Part shown: positions 10,465 through 20,424 of the stretch, in pieces
How positions within the stretch are numbered: the stretch's first letter is position 1
Layout of the letters: each line of letters starts with the position of its first letter
Assembly (NCBI RefSeq): GCF_028769735.1
Contig: NC_088186.1
Span: 10,385,001 to 10,449,000 of the forward strand
Length of the DNA: 64,000 nt
Reading direction: 5' to 3'
Source: Zonotrichia leucophrys gambelii
Taxonomy: Eukaryota; Chordata; Aves; Passeriformes; Passerellidae
Position numbers and translations under genes: made by a program
Notes under the pieces: generated by a model
The model's database searches: none
Seen by the model: only the letters and a program-made list of their open reading frames with translations
What the model was told of the DNA's origin: nothing

Positions 10465-10910
10465 TTTGGGCACCACAGTGTGAGAAGTAAAGCTGTTAGA
10501 AAGTGCTCAGAGCACACAGGGATGGGGAAGGATCTCAAGGGGAAGCCAGTGAAGAGCTGCTCTGGGATTGTCCCGCTGGAGCAGAGTGAGGGCAGAGCTC
10601 CCCAGGGCTGCAGCTCTGATCTCTGATCTGTGCTCTGGAACAGGGACAGGAGCCAGGGCACGGCTGGGGCTGGGCCAGGGCAGCTCAGGCTGGAGCTCAG
10701 GGCAAGGCTCTGCCCCCAGAGGGTGCTGGCACTGCCCAGGCTGCCCAGGGAATGGGCACGGCCCCGAGGCTGCCAGAGCTCCAGGAGCCTTTGGGCAGCG
10801 CTGCCAGGGGTGCCCAGGCTGGGGGGGCTGGGGGGGCTGGGCAGGGACAGGGGCTGTTTTCAATGATCCTTGTGGGTCCTTTCCAGCTCAGGGGATTCCA
10901 TGATTCTCTT
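10465..10910 (+). mobile_element. CR1 LINE 3' region, GC-rich subfamily
   Basis: Sense CR1 of the subfamily with AGAGGGTGCTGGCACTGCCC, AATGGGCACGGCCCCGAGGC and CCAGGAGCCTTTGGGCAGCG, ending TCCAGCTCAGGGGATTCCATGATTCTCT. The G-rich run at 10,820-10,857 has four or more GGG blocks. Close relatives lie at 25,215 (+), 26,400 (-), 35,055 (-) and 48,099 (-). The last of these also shares the sequence beyond the CR1 end. Confidence 0.88.
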
Positions 10911-10966
10911 GGTTAACAAAACTGGAGCCCACTGGAGAATTGTTGAAAGCTTCAACTGAAAAGACT
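10909..10966. repeat. Sequence past CR1 end, shared with 48,039-48,098
   Basis: About 58 bp beyond the usual CR1 end, from GGTTAACAAAACTGGAGCCC to CAACTGAAAAGACT. It is repeated in reverse complement next to the CR1 at 48,099, differing mainly by a 2-bp insertion. Similarity stops abruptly on the far side. Confidence 0.75.
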
Positions 10967-12189
10967 CCAGACCCAGCTGGGACCAGGTGAGAAGGGAAGA
11001 ACCAAACCAGTGTGAACTTGACCCCTGACCAGTGAAACCCCAGCCCAGGACTTGGTGAGGCCCTGCTGGGTTTGGCAGAGGGCAGGGGTGGGGCTGTGCT
11101 CTCCCCATCGTGTTTCCCCCAGAAATCTGTGGAGGGATTGGTAACTGTGAGCCTTGACACAGAGACAGTCCAGACAAGGACGTGTCCCTCTGCTTTGCCA
11201 TCCCCCAGCAGCAGTGCAGGTAGGACAGGCCACCAGCACTGTCACCTGCAGCTGCATGGGGACAAAAACTGTTCTCTGGGTTAAAAATGCTGTAGGAAAT
11301 GGTGCTGTGGAGATGGTCCTGAGAGTGCACATGATGCTGTTGTGCTCTGCAGTCTGTGATGGTGACAGAGGTGTGTCTGTGGCTGGGATGGTGCAGAGAT
11401 ATTTCATCAGGGCAGTCATACCAATGCCAGGATATCTAACAGCTGACCCCAGAAATAATTGTCATTTCTGGTGTGAGACAGTTGTGGAATGAGCAAATTA
11501 ATCACAGCCAGGGCCGTCTCTGGACTTGGCCCTTCTGCTTTCTGCAAAGTGTCACGCCAGGGGCTCTGGGCTGAGCTGCTGTGCTGGCACTGGGCAGCAG
11601 CACTGAGGGCATTGTGCTCTGGGCCTCCTCTGCTCCTGCAGGGCTTGGGCTAAGCCAGGCCCATCTGACACAGGAGATTGAAAAGAATTGAAGGGAAACA
11701 AAGAGAAATTCTAAGCTTTCCTCAGAAACCTATTAAAGTCCCTGTCATTTGCTCAGAACACATGGAATAGCCTTTATTACAGGCATTTTGCTGAGCACAA
11801 AAGCTACTTTCAATAACACAGGAAGGGAAAAATCATTACAAACTTGCAAGAATCATCAAGGACCATCTTGCAGAATCTCTTTGTCATGAAACAAATTATG
11901 AAAGGCTATAAATAGATGACCATTATTAGAACAAGGAGCTCTCTAACTGGGCTCTGTGCACAGGGAATGAACTGCTCCCCTCCCAGCCAGGGGGGAGCTG
12001 AGGCAATCAGCAGGTACGTCACAGGCTCTCCAGGGTGCAGCAGAAAGCAGAATTAAAGTCCTTGCCTCCTGCTTCTGAAACTGGGAGAAGCATTTGGAGA
12101 CACAAGTTACTTAAAAGGCTGTTAAAAATCCACAAAATCCACACAGGTACTCACCCACCACGGGATGGGGCTGAGCTTGGTCAAGGTCA
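10967..12189. other. No recognised feature
   Basis: About 1.2 kb spacer. The segment near 11,640-11,940 is AT-richer. No repeat, RNA gene or coding exon recognised. Confidence 0.45.
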
Positions 12190-12301
12190 CACCCTGGAGG
12201 TGTCCCAGGCCAGGCTGGATGGGCTTGGAGCTGCCTGGGATAGTGGAAAGTGTCCCTGCCCATGGCAGGGGTGGAACGAGATAAAATTTAAGGTCCCTCC
12301 C

Positions 12302-12951
12302 TGTAGGAGCATTGGGGGTAGGACGGTTGGTATGGACAGAGACGAGAGATCTCTGCAGCCAGGTCTGGAACTTGGGGTTTATTGCAAAGGGCCTGGGTGC
12401 AGGGCCCTGCTGGGAGCTGCCAAACACAGCTCAGAGCAGGCTCAAGAGAAGAGAGGGGGAGAGAGGATGAGAGGGTAAGAGAGTAAAAGTGTGAGAGAGT
12501 AAAAGGGGTAAGAGCGTAAAAGGCAAGAGCTAAGAGACAAGAGCTAAGAGAGCGAGGTTCCCATTACAATAAATCTTCTTCTGTGCTGAATATTCTGATT
12601 CTCACTAACCATTCTAGTACAAAATACAAATCCTACAGCATTTACATACAGCCTATAAGAATCATTACATCACCATACTGTGTTACATTTTAAACCCTAA
12701 AAACTCCTCTTTGGGCCCCTTCTGCCAAGCTGTAGGGTCTGCTCTGACCCTTGGGCCTGTCTGCAAGCAGAGGGTGTTGTTCCATCAAAAGGGGATCACC
12801 TTCAGCTGGCCACACCATTGTTTTCCAGTTGTTCAGTAACTGAGGGATCTCAAAGCTTGCTTTCATTTCAATCTCACTTATAGTTTCTATATTCTCAAAA
12901 TCTTTTGCCAGGCAATCATATTTATAAGGCTTTCCTGTTTCCTCCCCAACA
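12302..12951 (-). mobile_element. Solo LTR, family 1, copy 2 (nested in CR1)
   Basis: A 650-bp inverted LTR. The plus strand reads TGTAGGAGCATTGGGGG at the left edge and CTCCCCAACA at the right. A perfect 6-bp duplication CCTCCC flanks it (12,296-12,301 and 12,952-12,957). Minus-strand AATAAA is at 12,378-12,383. The pyrimidine-rich segment before the polyadenylation signal is longer than in copy 1, with repeated CTCTTAGCTCTT-like words. Confidence 0.93.
12690..12950 (-). other. Intact U3 reading frame of family 1 LTR
   Basis: An open frame of 86 codons plus stop starts one base inside the LTR and uses the same stop as the other copies. The predicted peptide is mixed and charged, with KPYKYDCLAKDFEN near the N end, LLNNWKTMVWPAEGD in the middle and EGAQRGVFRV at the end. 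It has no ATG near its start, so it would be a C-terminal part of something encoded upstream in a full provirus, or be spliced. I recognise no domain. Chance cannot be excluded from three closely related copies. Confidence 0.4.
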
Positions 12952-13000
12952 CCTCCCAACCCAAGCCATCCCAGGACTGTGTGACTCCATGGTGTCCCTG

Positions 13001-14204
13001 CTGAACAGAGCACAGGGCAGGAGCTCTGTGCTCACAGCCTGGCTGTGCTATCCAGCTCCTCCAGGACCTCCTGGTTCCCTTTCTCACCTCTCGGGGGTTT
13101 TCCTCCTCCTTGACTGCTTGAAAAAAATGACTCCTCTGAATTTTATTTTTTTGTTAAATTCCAGCCTAACATATTCATTTCTGCTCATTAAAATAGTTAC
13201 TTCTCCTTCTGGCTGTTTACTCCTGTGGTATTTCTATGAGTTACTCATGTCTACTTTTAGCCTTCCTGTGGACAGACTAAACACAATAAACTCCTTCCAT
13301 CCCCCCTAAGGCAGACCTGCCATTCCTGTGCCATTCCTGTGCCATTCCTCCTGGCAGATTCCTGGATTTGCCTGGCAGGGTGCCCAGGTGAAACTGGGCA
13401 TGGCTGGCTTTCTAAAGCTGGGCTCAATTGGCACTAACTGCTTTTCATGGTTTGGTTAAATTTGCAGTAATACAACAATCCCATGCTTTTTCCCAGGTTT
13501 TTCATGGAGTTGTGGCCTGCAGGAATGAGGATGTTTACTTATATTCCAACTGTCCTGAGCAGGCCAGTGGGATCTCCCTGGCTGAGTCCAGGAGAATCAG
13601 AATGCCAGCATTAAACCCTGAGGCCCTGCTGTGGAAAAGACAAGATATGGAAATTTTTCCAAGATATGGAAATTTTAAGGATGAGCAGCACAGTCAGGGA
13701 GAGACTGGGAGCTGCACGATTTGTGCAAAGGAAGAGTCTTGAAAAGCTGCCCCAATGGCTCTGAGACATTTTTGCCAGCTCTGTTACCTGTCCATGGGAT
13801 CTCCTGTCCCCACAGGAACTGCTGGTTTGGGGTTTTCTCCTTGAAAAAGCCATAATCCTTTCCAGACACTCATGGAGCAGTGTTGGGATGTGTTGATAAT
13901 TGATAATTTCCATTCTGATCTGCTGTGTCCAGCACAGAGCTGGGCTGTGCTGGCTGCCAGGGCTGCTGTGCTTGCAAGGGGCTCCCACATTCCAAAGGAA
14001 TGGGCACTCAGGTCACAAGGATTTTCTGTGCTTCTGGGAAGGTGCCATGGAAGTTTTGGGGAGCAGCAGGACCATGTTCACATCAGGTTTAGTGTCTGCA
14101 TCCAGCCTTTGTGGCAGCCAGCAGCTCTCCTGGAGCTCTCAGTGCTGTGCTTGATGCTCTCTGTGGGCCTTGGGGCTCAGGAGGAGCAGGTGGTGATCTC
14201 ACAG
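13001..14204. other. No recognised gene; short direct repeats
   Basis: Contains a triple 12-bp repeat TGCCATTCCTG at 13,318-13,350 and a doubled AAGATATGGAAATTTT at 13,643-13,677. Otherwise spacer with no recognised element. Confidence 0.45.
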
Positions 14205-14425
14205 GCTCCAGGAGATCCCAGAAACATTCCAGAGGCTGGAAAAGACCTTCAGGATCAACTCCAACCTTTGGCCAACACCCCTGTGCCCACTAAACCATAT
14301 CTCAAAGTACCATATCTCAAAGTGCCACATCTCCCTGGGTTTTGAAAATTTCCAGGAATGGTGAGTCCAGCACTTCCCTGGAGAGCCTGTTCCAATGCTC
14401 AAAAGGCAGGGAGATAACAATGTCC
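14205..14425 (-). mobile_element. Older CR1 fragment
   Basis: The plus strand carries GAGGCTGGAAAAGACCTTCAGGATCAACTCCAACC, CACTAAACCATATCTCAAAGT, CCAGGAATGGTGAGTCCAGCACTTCCCTGG and AGCCTGTTCCAATGCTCA in the order expected for an inverted CR1 of the older type. A 17-bp internal duplication (CCATATCTCAAAGT) is present. Divergence is higher than in the other copies. Confidence 0.8.
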
Positions 14426-15254
14426 CTGGGCAAAACTTTGCACCAAGGCTTTGGAGAAATCATCCTGGATGTGAGTGGAAGATGGGCACAGATGTCCCTG
14501 TGGATGCTGTGCAGCACCCTGGTCCTGGTACACTGAAACATGGAGCTGGTATTTCATAGGTTTTAATATTATTTCAGAAATATTTCCTATTTGTTTATTT
14601 AAACATTGCTGTTAAACCCACAATATCTTGTTTGGAATAATGGATTGAGCGTATTCATTATGGGAGAACTGGAAAATTGATAAATTTGGGTGATTTTTCC
14701 CCACTCTGAATTCTGCAGTCCTACCAACTTTATTAATTTTTTTTTTTCTATGACTGAGGCTACAAAGCTGCCCTTTGATCCCTGTGTATGTTAGATTTTA
14801 ACATTAGTGTCAATTGTATTTCTAAGCCCAAAACCTCTTTAAACATGGCAACATTTTCACTGGCTCTGGCTCAAGGCTTCCCTCCCTGGATTAAACTATT
14901 TATTGTTTCCCACGTGTCTTAAGAAATGGATTAGCTGAGGCATTTGTGGCCTTTCCTAGGACTGATGTGGAGGCAGAAATGCAGCTCTGTAACACAGTCC
15001 TTGCATTGGGGCACCTTGATGCTGCAGGGCTGCTGGGCCCCAAAATTCATTGTTGTTTATAAGGAAAGAAATGATTTCCCTGATGGAACCCTTGGAAGGA
15101 GACCCAGGAATTAAAAGTATTCCAGAGAAATGCACAGAGTCCAGGATGGCTTTAAAAATAGAAATTATATTCTGAAGTTCTGAGGAGAACATCAAAAGCA
15201 AGTTTTTATGGATAGACAGGAGGACACCTTTAAATCTCCCTAAAGAAAGCAAGA
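14426..15254. other. AT-rich spacer without repeat signature
   Basis: From about 14,540 to 14,830 the sequence is AT-rich with TAAT-type words and no CR1 or LTR blocks. I see no gene. It is one of the stretches where a conserved non-coding element would be plausible, but nothing in a single sequence proves it. Confidence 0.4.
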
Positions 15255-15260
15255 AAAGCC

Positions 15261-15649
15261 TGTGACGGTGGGCACAGGGATCTTAGGATGAGGGAAGAGA
15301 TGTAGATCTGACTCCATGTTCAGAAGGCTTGATTTATTACTTTATGATATATATTACATTAAAACTATACTAAAACAATAGAAGAAAAGGTTTCATCTCA
15401 GAAGGCTGGCTAAGAATAGAATAGAAAGGAAAGAATGATAACAAAGGCTCTGTCCCATACTCTCTGTCCGAGCCAGCTCACTGTGGTTGGCCATTAATTA
15501 GAAACCAGCACATGAGACCAATCCCAGATGCACCTGTTGCATTCCACAGCAGCAGATAATCATTGTTTACATTTTGTTCCTGAGGCCTCTCAGCTTCTCA
15601 GGAGGAAAAATCCTAAGGAAAGGATTTTCATAGAAAGATGTCTTTGACA
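15261..15649 (-). mobile_element. Solo LTR, family 2, inverted copy
   Basis: A 389-bp LTR whose plus strand reads TGTGACGGTGGGCACAGG at the left edge and GATGTCTTTGACA at the right. A perfect 6-bp duplication AAAGCC flanks it (15,255-15,260 and 15,650-15,655). Minus-strand AATAAA lies at 15,333-15,338. It aligns end to end with the copy at 5,589 on the opposite strand. Confidence 0.9.
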
Positions 15650-15807
15650 AAAGCCTGTCTGGGTGTGGACTGGGCAGGTCACAACCCTGACCCTGAACAA
15701 ACCCCCAGGGCACCAGCCTGGCCCCATCCTGGGGCAGAGCTGCACGACCTCCCCTCACCTCTGAACATCTCTGCAGCATTTCCATCCCACGGGGAACACA
15801 GACCATG

Positions 15808-15945
15808 GAATCACAGAATCCTGCAATCTCCTGAGCTGGGATGGACCCACAGCATCATCCAACCCCTGTCCATGCCCAGACCCCCCAACAACCCCACCCT
15901 GGGCACCCCTGGCAGCCTCAGGGCCGTGCCCATTCCCTGGGGACA
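15808..15945 (-). mobile_element. CR1 3'-end fragment
   Basis: The plus strand begins TGGAATCACAGAATCCTGCA then CTCCTGAGCTGGGATGGACC, followed by CCCCTGTCCATGCCCAGACC and GGCCGTGCCCATTCCCTGGG. This is an inverted copy of the GC-rich CR1 subfamily, with an internal deletion compared with the copy at 26,400. Confidence 0.85.
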
Positions 15946-17485
15946 AGGAAGATGTGCCCTCCTGCCTCCCATGTTTACCTGGGCTTCAGGATTTGGTTAT
16001 AAACACTTCACCCTCTTTCCCTCTCTAGTCAAGCTCAGTCTTTGAAAGAGAAGGAGATGATGGGTGATGGATATAAAGGGATTCCAGGTTCCCTGGTAAA
16101 ATCATCTTTGCCCAAGCTGATGCTCAACAAGCAGCATCAGAGATTTGGGCTCTGCATTGCAGCAGGGTCACTGGGAGAGGAGCTCTGGCATTAATATCAG
16201 CTACTGCAGAGATTAAGAATTCAGCAAAACACATCCTGAACATTTGTCCTCTTTGCACAGAAAGGAAAGACATTAATTTTTCAGAGGATCATTTCCATCC
16301 CCACCAGGCTCAGCTAAGCTGAACCCACAGCCTGATTGCAAAAGTGAACTTGAACCACAAAGATATTTTTGGGTCTTGCTCTGTGGTCTCCTCTGAAAGC
16401 CAAATAAAGAGATAAAGCTGGAATGAGGGACAGGGGGAATCCAGGTACAGCCACAACAGCCTGGAGATAAATTCCCTTTTAGTAAAACCCATCTGCCCAT
16501 TTTCCAGGACCTAGGGTTACAATAACAGTAACTTGTGCTCATTTATTAATTGCAGATTAATGGGAACCCTGCTGGCTTCTGTTTCTTTGTCCTTACTGGG
16601 ATATATGCAGGGAAATCAGGGAAATTCCTGCAGGTCACCTGGGGAGGAAACACATCAACCCTCCAAAGCTCACTTTTTTGGGACAGCAGAGCTGGAAGGA
16701 ACCAGTCTGGGGAGAGGCAAACAAAGCCCCATGTCCTTCATGCCACCCTGTGTCCCCCTCCACAAGAAAAAAATCTTTCAGGCTTTTGAGCCTTCTTTCC
16801 CTCATATGGAAAAGGCCCTTTTGAAATTCAGAAATTACCTTTTCCATCACTGGTTTGGTTCATTTGGACTCAATATAGGGAGTCTACTTGAAAATGAATA
16901 GGGAAAAGAGATGTGCAAAGGCAGAGGGGGAAATCTCATAAATCTGGAGAGCAATTCATGGAATTCAAGATGCAAAATAGGTTAATTCTTACCTATTACT
17001 TCATTCTTAGAAATGATCCCTTTCCTGTACCCCCAGCAGGGCTCTGCAGATGACTGATGTTGCTGATTCTCCACAAACCATATTTATAATGTTTTCAGCC
17101 AGCTCTGCAATTACTGAGCTCTGGAGCCATAATTTGATCCTCCTGCTGCTGTCTGAAGAGATGAAGCAGCTCTGACTGTAAATACCTGGCAGCCCTTCCA
17201 GCTCTGTCCATCAGTGACCCCCACAAAGTCTGCAGGGTCCAGAGGGCTCCAAACCCCATTACTGGATGTTCCCCTTCTCTGATTGCTGTGCATTAAATGT
17301 ATTTCAAGGGTACAACTCTGACCACTGCTCATTTCTCTGCTTCTCTGTGCCTGTTGTTTGGTGTGGGTGCTGGGGGATTTCACTCAGGCTGGGGTGGGTG
17401 CTCCAAAAAACAGCATCAGGAACACTTTGGGAATAAACAGGAAGATAAAGCAGTGAGGTCCTTGCAGCAGATGCAGACTCTGCCA
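15946..17485. other. No recognised feature
   Basis: About 1.5 kb of mixed spacer up to the tRNA gene. No element ends or gene recognised. Confidence 0.45.
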
Positions 17486-17558
17486 AGGCTCCAGTGAGAT
17501 TTGAACTCACGACCCCTGGTTTACTAGACCAGTGCTCTAACCCCTGAGCTATGGAGCC
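17486..17558 (-). tRNA. tRNA-Thr (anticodon AGU)
   Basis: A complete 73-nt cloverleaf on the minus strand. The acceptor stem pairs GGCTCCA with TGGAGCC perfectly, with discriminator T. The D arm is GCTC-AGGGGTTA-GAGC. The anticodon stem CTGGT/ACCAG encloses loop CTAGTAA, giving anticodon AGT. The T arm is GTGAG-TTCAAAT-CTCAC. The internal A box (TAGCTCAGGGG) and B box (AGTTCAAATCT) are intact. No T-run of four or more follows within about 75 nt, so the RNA polymerase III stop is weak or distant. Structure argues for a functional gene and not a decayed tRNA-derived repeat. Confidence 0.93.
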
Positions 17559-17914
17559 TCTGAATTTTGGATGCTTTTGCCTCTGCAAACATTTCATATC
17601 AGAATTCTCCCATAATTCTGGTGTGAAATGGCCCCAGCACAGCTGGAATGTGCTCCAAAGATTTTCAATTCTCTTTCCAAACTGCACCAAAACCCATCAG
17701 AGACACAAAACCACCAGCACAAGGTGAACCCAAAACTGGAATTTACTCTCCTTCAGCTCATCCCTGTCAGGACATCAGGATGGATGATTCCTTTTTCCCC
17801 AGCCAACTTGTAAACTTCTCAAGTTTCTTTGTAAACTTGAGAAGTTTACAAAGAAATGTTGATATTGCGGCTCTTCATAGTTATTGCACTTATTTGGCAA
17901 ACAATGAAAGAAAC
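17559..17914. other. Spacer with a perfect inverted repeat
   Basis: A 33-bp palindrome at 17,824-17,856 has arms TTTCTTTGTAAACTT and AAGTTTACAAAGAAA around a 3-base loop (GAG). Just upstream, TTGTAAACTTCTCAAG (17,809-17,824) pairs with part of the same arm. This could form a cruciform or, if transcribed, a hairpin. No T-run or gene links it to termination. Confidence 0.65.
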
Positions 17915-18480
17915 GGGGGCCATGAAGATGCTCCAAAATCTGGAGGCCCTCTCATATGAGGAAATGCTGAGAGAATTTGGAATTTGGATTCTAGAGAAGA
18001 GAAGAGAAGAGAAGAGAAGAGAAGAGAAGAGAAGAGAAGAGAAGAGAAGAGAAGAGAAGAGAAGAGAAGAGAAGAGAAGAGAAGAGAAGAGAAGAGAAGA
18101 GAAGAGAAGAGAAGAGAAGAGGCTCCAAGGTGACTTTATTGTAGCCTTTCAATACCTGAAGGGCCTCCAAGAGAACTGGAAAGGGACTTTTCATAAGGAC
18201 ATAGAGGGACAGGATGCAGGGAATGGCTCCCACTGCCAGAGGGCAGGGCTGGATGGGATATTGGGAATCAGGAATTGTTCCCTGGCAGGGTGGGCAGGCC
18301 CTGGCACAGGGTGCCCAGAGCAGCTGGGGCTGCCCCTGGATCCCTGGCAGTGCCCAAGGCCAGGCTGGGCAGGGCTGGGAGCAGCCTGGGACAGTGGGAG
18401 GTGTCCCTGCCATGGCAGGGGTGGCACTGGATGTCCATTAGTGTCCATTCCACCCCAAACCAGTCTGGGATTCTCTTGTA
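17915..18480 (+). mobile_element. CR1 LINE 3' region with internal expansion
   Basis: Sense CR1. GGCCATGAAGATGCTCCAAA, CATATGAGGAAATGCTGAGA and GGATTCTAGAGAAG lead into a pentanucleotide array. CR1 then resumes with AGGCTCCAAGGTGACTTTAT and AATACCTGAAGGGCCTCCAA, continuing to GTGGCACTGGATGTCC near 18,440. The array sits exactly where ordinary CR1 has GGAGAAGAGGAGGCTC. Confidence 0.9.
17994..18121. repeat. (GAAGA)n microsatellite, about 25 units
   Basis: An uninterrupted 5-bp array of about 127 bp, all purine on the plus strand. It lies within the CR1 at 17,915. The long peptide frames of repeating EEKRR on one strand and LLFSS on the other are low-complexity translations of it, not genes. 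Confidence 0.97.
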
Positions 18481-20424
18481 CCCCACTGCTCCCACTGGAA
18501 ATCAGCTGTGTATTTATTTCTCCCTCTCAGCTCTTCACATTTGTCACTCCCTCCTTAGGAGTCCATGTTTTGTTCCTTCCCTGCTGCTTCATCCTCCCTT
18601 TGAGAGCCCCTTTGGGTGCCACCTCCAGGCTGAGTCTGATGGATAGGGCTGAGCACTCTCCATCTGAGGCTGGAGGTGTCAAAAGTGGGGTGAATGTGGA
18701 GGGAGCAAGAATCACAGAGAACAGAGCTTTGGATTTAGCATTTGGCCAATGAGAAGCCCTGTGGTGCCCAGGAATATTGGTGCAGAATTGTTCAGTGTGG
18801 GCAGTGCCAGAGTGAATGGGAGACTCCTCCTGCAGATCCCCCCGCGGTGCCCATGGGGGATTTGTGCACAGAAGGAGGAGCTCTGGCCCCTGTGCACCAA
18901 ATCTCAGCTTCCTCACATCCAACCGGCACCTCCTGCAGAACTGCAATAGAAAATTCCTGTCTGAAACACCTCAAATTTGGGGGAAGGATTTGTCAGCAAG
19001 GCCAGGAGAGGATGCTGGCTGTGCATTAAACCCTCAGGCACAGAAATGTCTCATGGCAGGGGAAAATGTACAGCAGCAGCTGAAGAGGACTCTGAGTTTC
19101 AGGGTAGATGCACAAAGAGAAAATATAAGTACAAATGGTTAAAGGGTGACTCAGAATAAGCCACATTGTGTCTATTATTCCTGGTCTTTTTTGTGGAAGA
19201 AAATTGCTCTCTTTGAAAGAAACCAGAAATTAAGACCATCCATCCTCCCAAGCGTAGAAAAACACAAACCCTCATTAGGTGGGCTGAAAGGCAATTCTCA
19301 GGCCTTTATCTGACAAGCTAAGAGCAGGATTCTGTCTATAGCATTTAAGGAGAAATGATGAATTACCTGGCATGGGTTCAGTGCCTGAGCTTGGCATTGG
19401 ATAAACTCACAAAGAAGCCTGAAGCCAATCAAACAACTTTGTACAAACGCTGCTGAAAGCAGCCCTTTGGGGGCACACAGGGAGGACGTGCACCAATAAA
19501 ATAAAGCTGAAAATAATAATGAACATCCCATGCAGGAACATGTGCTTGGAGCATGGTTTCCAAGAGCAGCTGGGCTTGGAGCCTGGGAACACATGGCTGA
19601 GCCATGAGAGACTGCCTGGCAGAAGGCAGTAATGGAGCAGTTTGATACAGGCTGTGTTCAGAGCTGGACATGGAAAATAATATGGTTTAAATGTGTGCTG
19701 GTGCTGGGACCACTTTGGGGAGAAATAAATGCTCCTGGTAATGAGAAGTGATGGAGTGGTGAATGTGGAAGGCTGCCTGGTGCTGGAAAGGTTGTGTCCT
19801 TGCTTTCCTGGCAGAAACTCTGCCATGGTTCCCAATGTCTGTGTGTTCTGGAGTACTTGGATGTTTTAACCTCAGTGCAGACCCTTGCAGTGCTGAGAGC
19901 TGGCCTGGAGTGGAGCTGGAACTGCTGCAGAGGCCTCTGGCACCAGTGAGCACCAGGAGAGGCTGTGCTGAGCCCTGGCAGCCCTGTGCCCTCATGGCAC
20001 TGCCCCCACATCCTGGGCATCCAGATTTCACTTTCTGTTTGATCCCATCCCAGAATCTCTCCTGTTTTTCTCTCCCTTCTCATGGTGACTGCTGAGGTGT
20101 GACCCAGGCACCCTGTGCCCCGTCCCCAGGCAGGGCTGCACCTGCACCCTCAGATGAAGGGCCTGGTTCCTGCAAGGCTGCCCCTTGTTCTACTTTTACC
20201 CCTGGAACTCCTGCAATGACTTTCTTCCCACTGCCAAGAGGGAAATCTTTCTCCTGCACGTTGCAGTATCTCTGGCACAAGGTGAACTTCTTCGCACTTG
20301 CATGCATGGCAGTGGTTTCACCAAGCTTGGGTCCCCATCCCAGCATTCGGGCTGTCCTCTGCACTGCTGGAGCCATGCAGAGAGAGAGATGAAGCATTGC
20401 CATTGTTCCCCACAAGAAAAGAAG
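18481..20424. other. No recognised feature
   Basis: About 1.9 kb between two CR1 copies. No RNA gene, LTR edge or tandem unit recognised. Frames at 19,658-20,083 and 18,527-18,946 overlap others and lack domains. Confidence 0.45.

Larger units (their letters stand above)
12190..13000 (+). mobile_element. CR1 3' end split by an LTR insertion
   Basis: CR1 sense sequence (GGTGTCCCAGGCCAGGCTGG to AAATTTAAGGTCCCTCCC) stops at 12,301. It resumes at about 12,952 with CCTCCCAACCCAAGCC and CCCAGGACTGTGTGACTCC, its expected 3' tail. The two halves join exactly when the family 1 LTR and one copy of its 6-bp target duplication are removed. Confidence 0.87.

Noticed and set aside
10251..10661. Overlapping frames of 119 and 143 codons
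   Set aside because: They lie on both strands of GC-rich DNA and run into a CR1; no domain, start context or splice sites support either.
17856..18752. 298-codon frame with a long EEKRR repeat
   Set aside because: It is the translation of a (GAAGA)n array and surrounding CR1, with no independent coding evidence.
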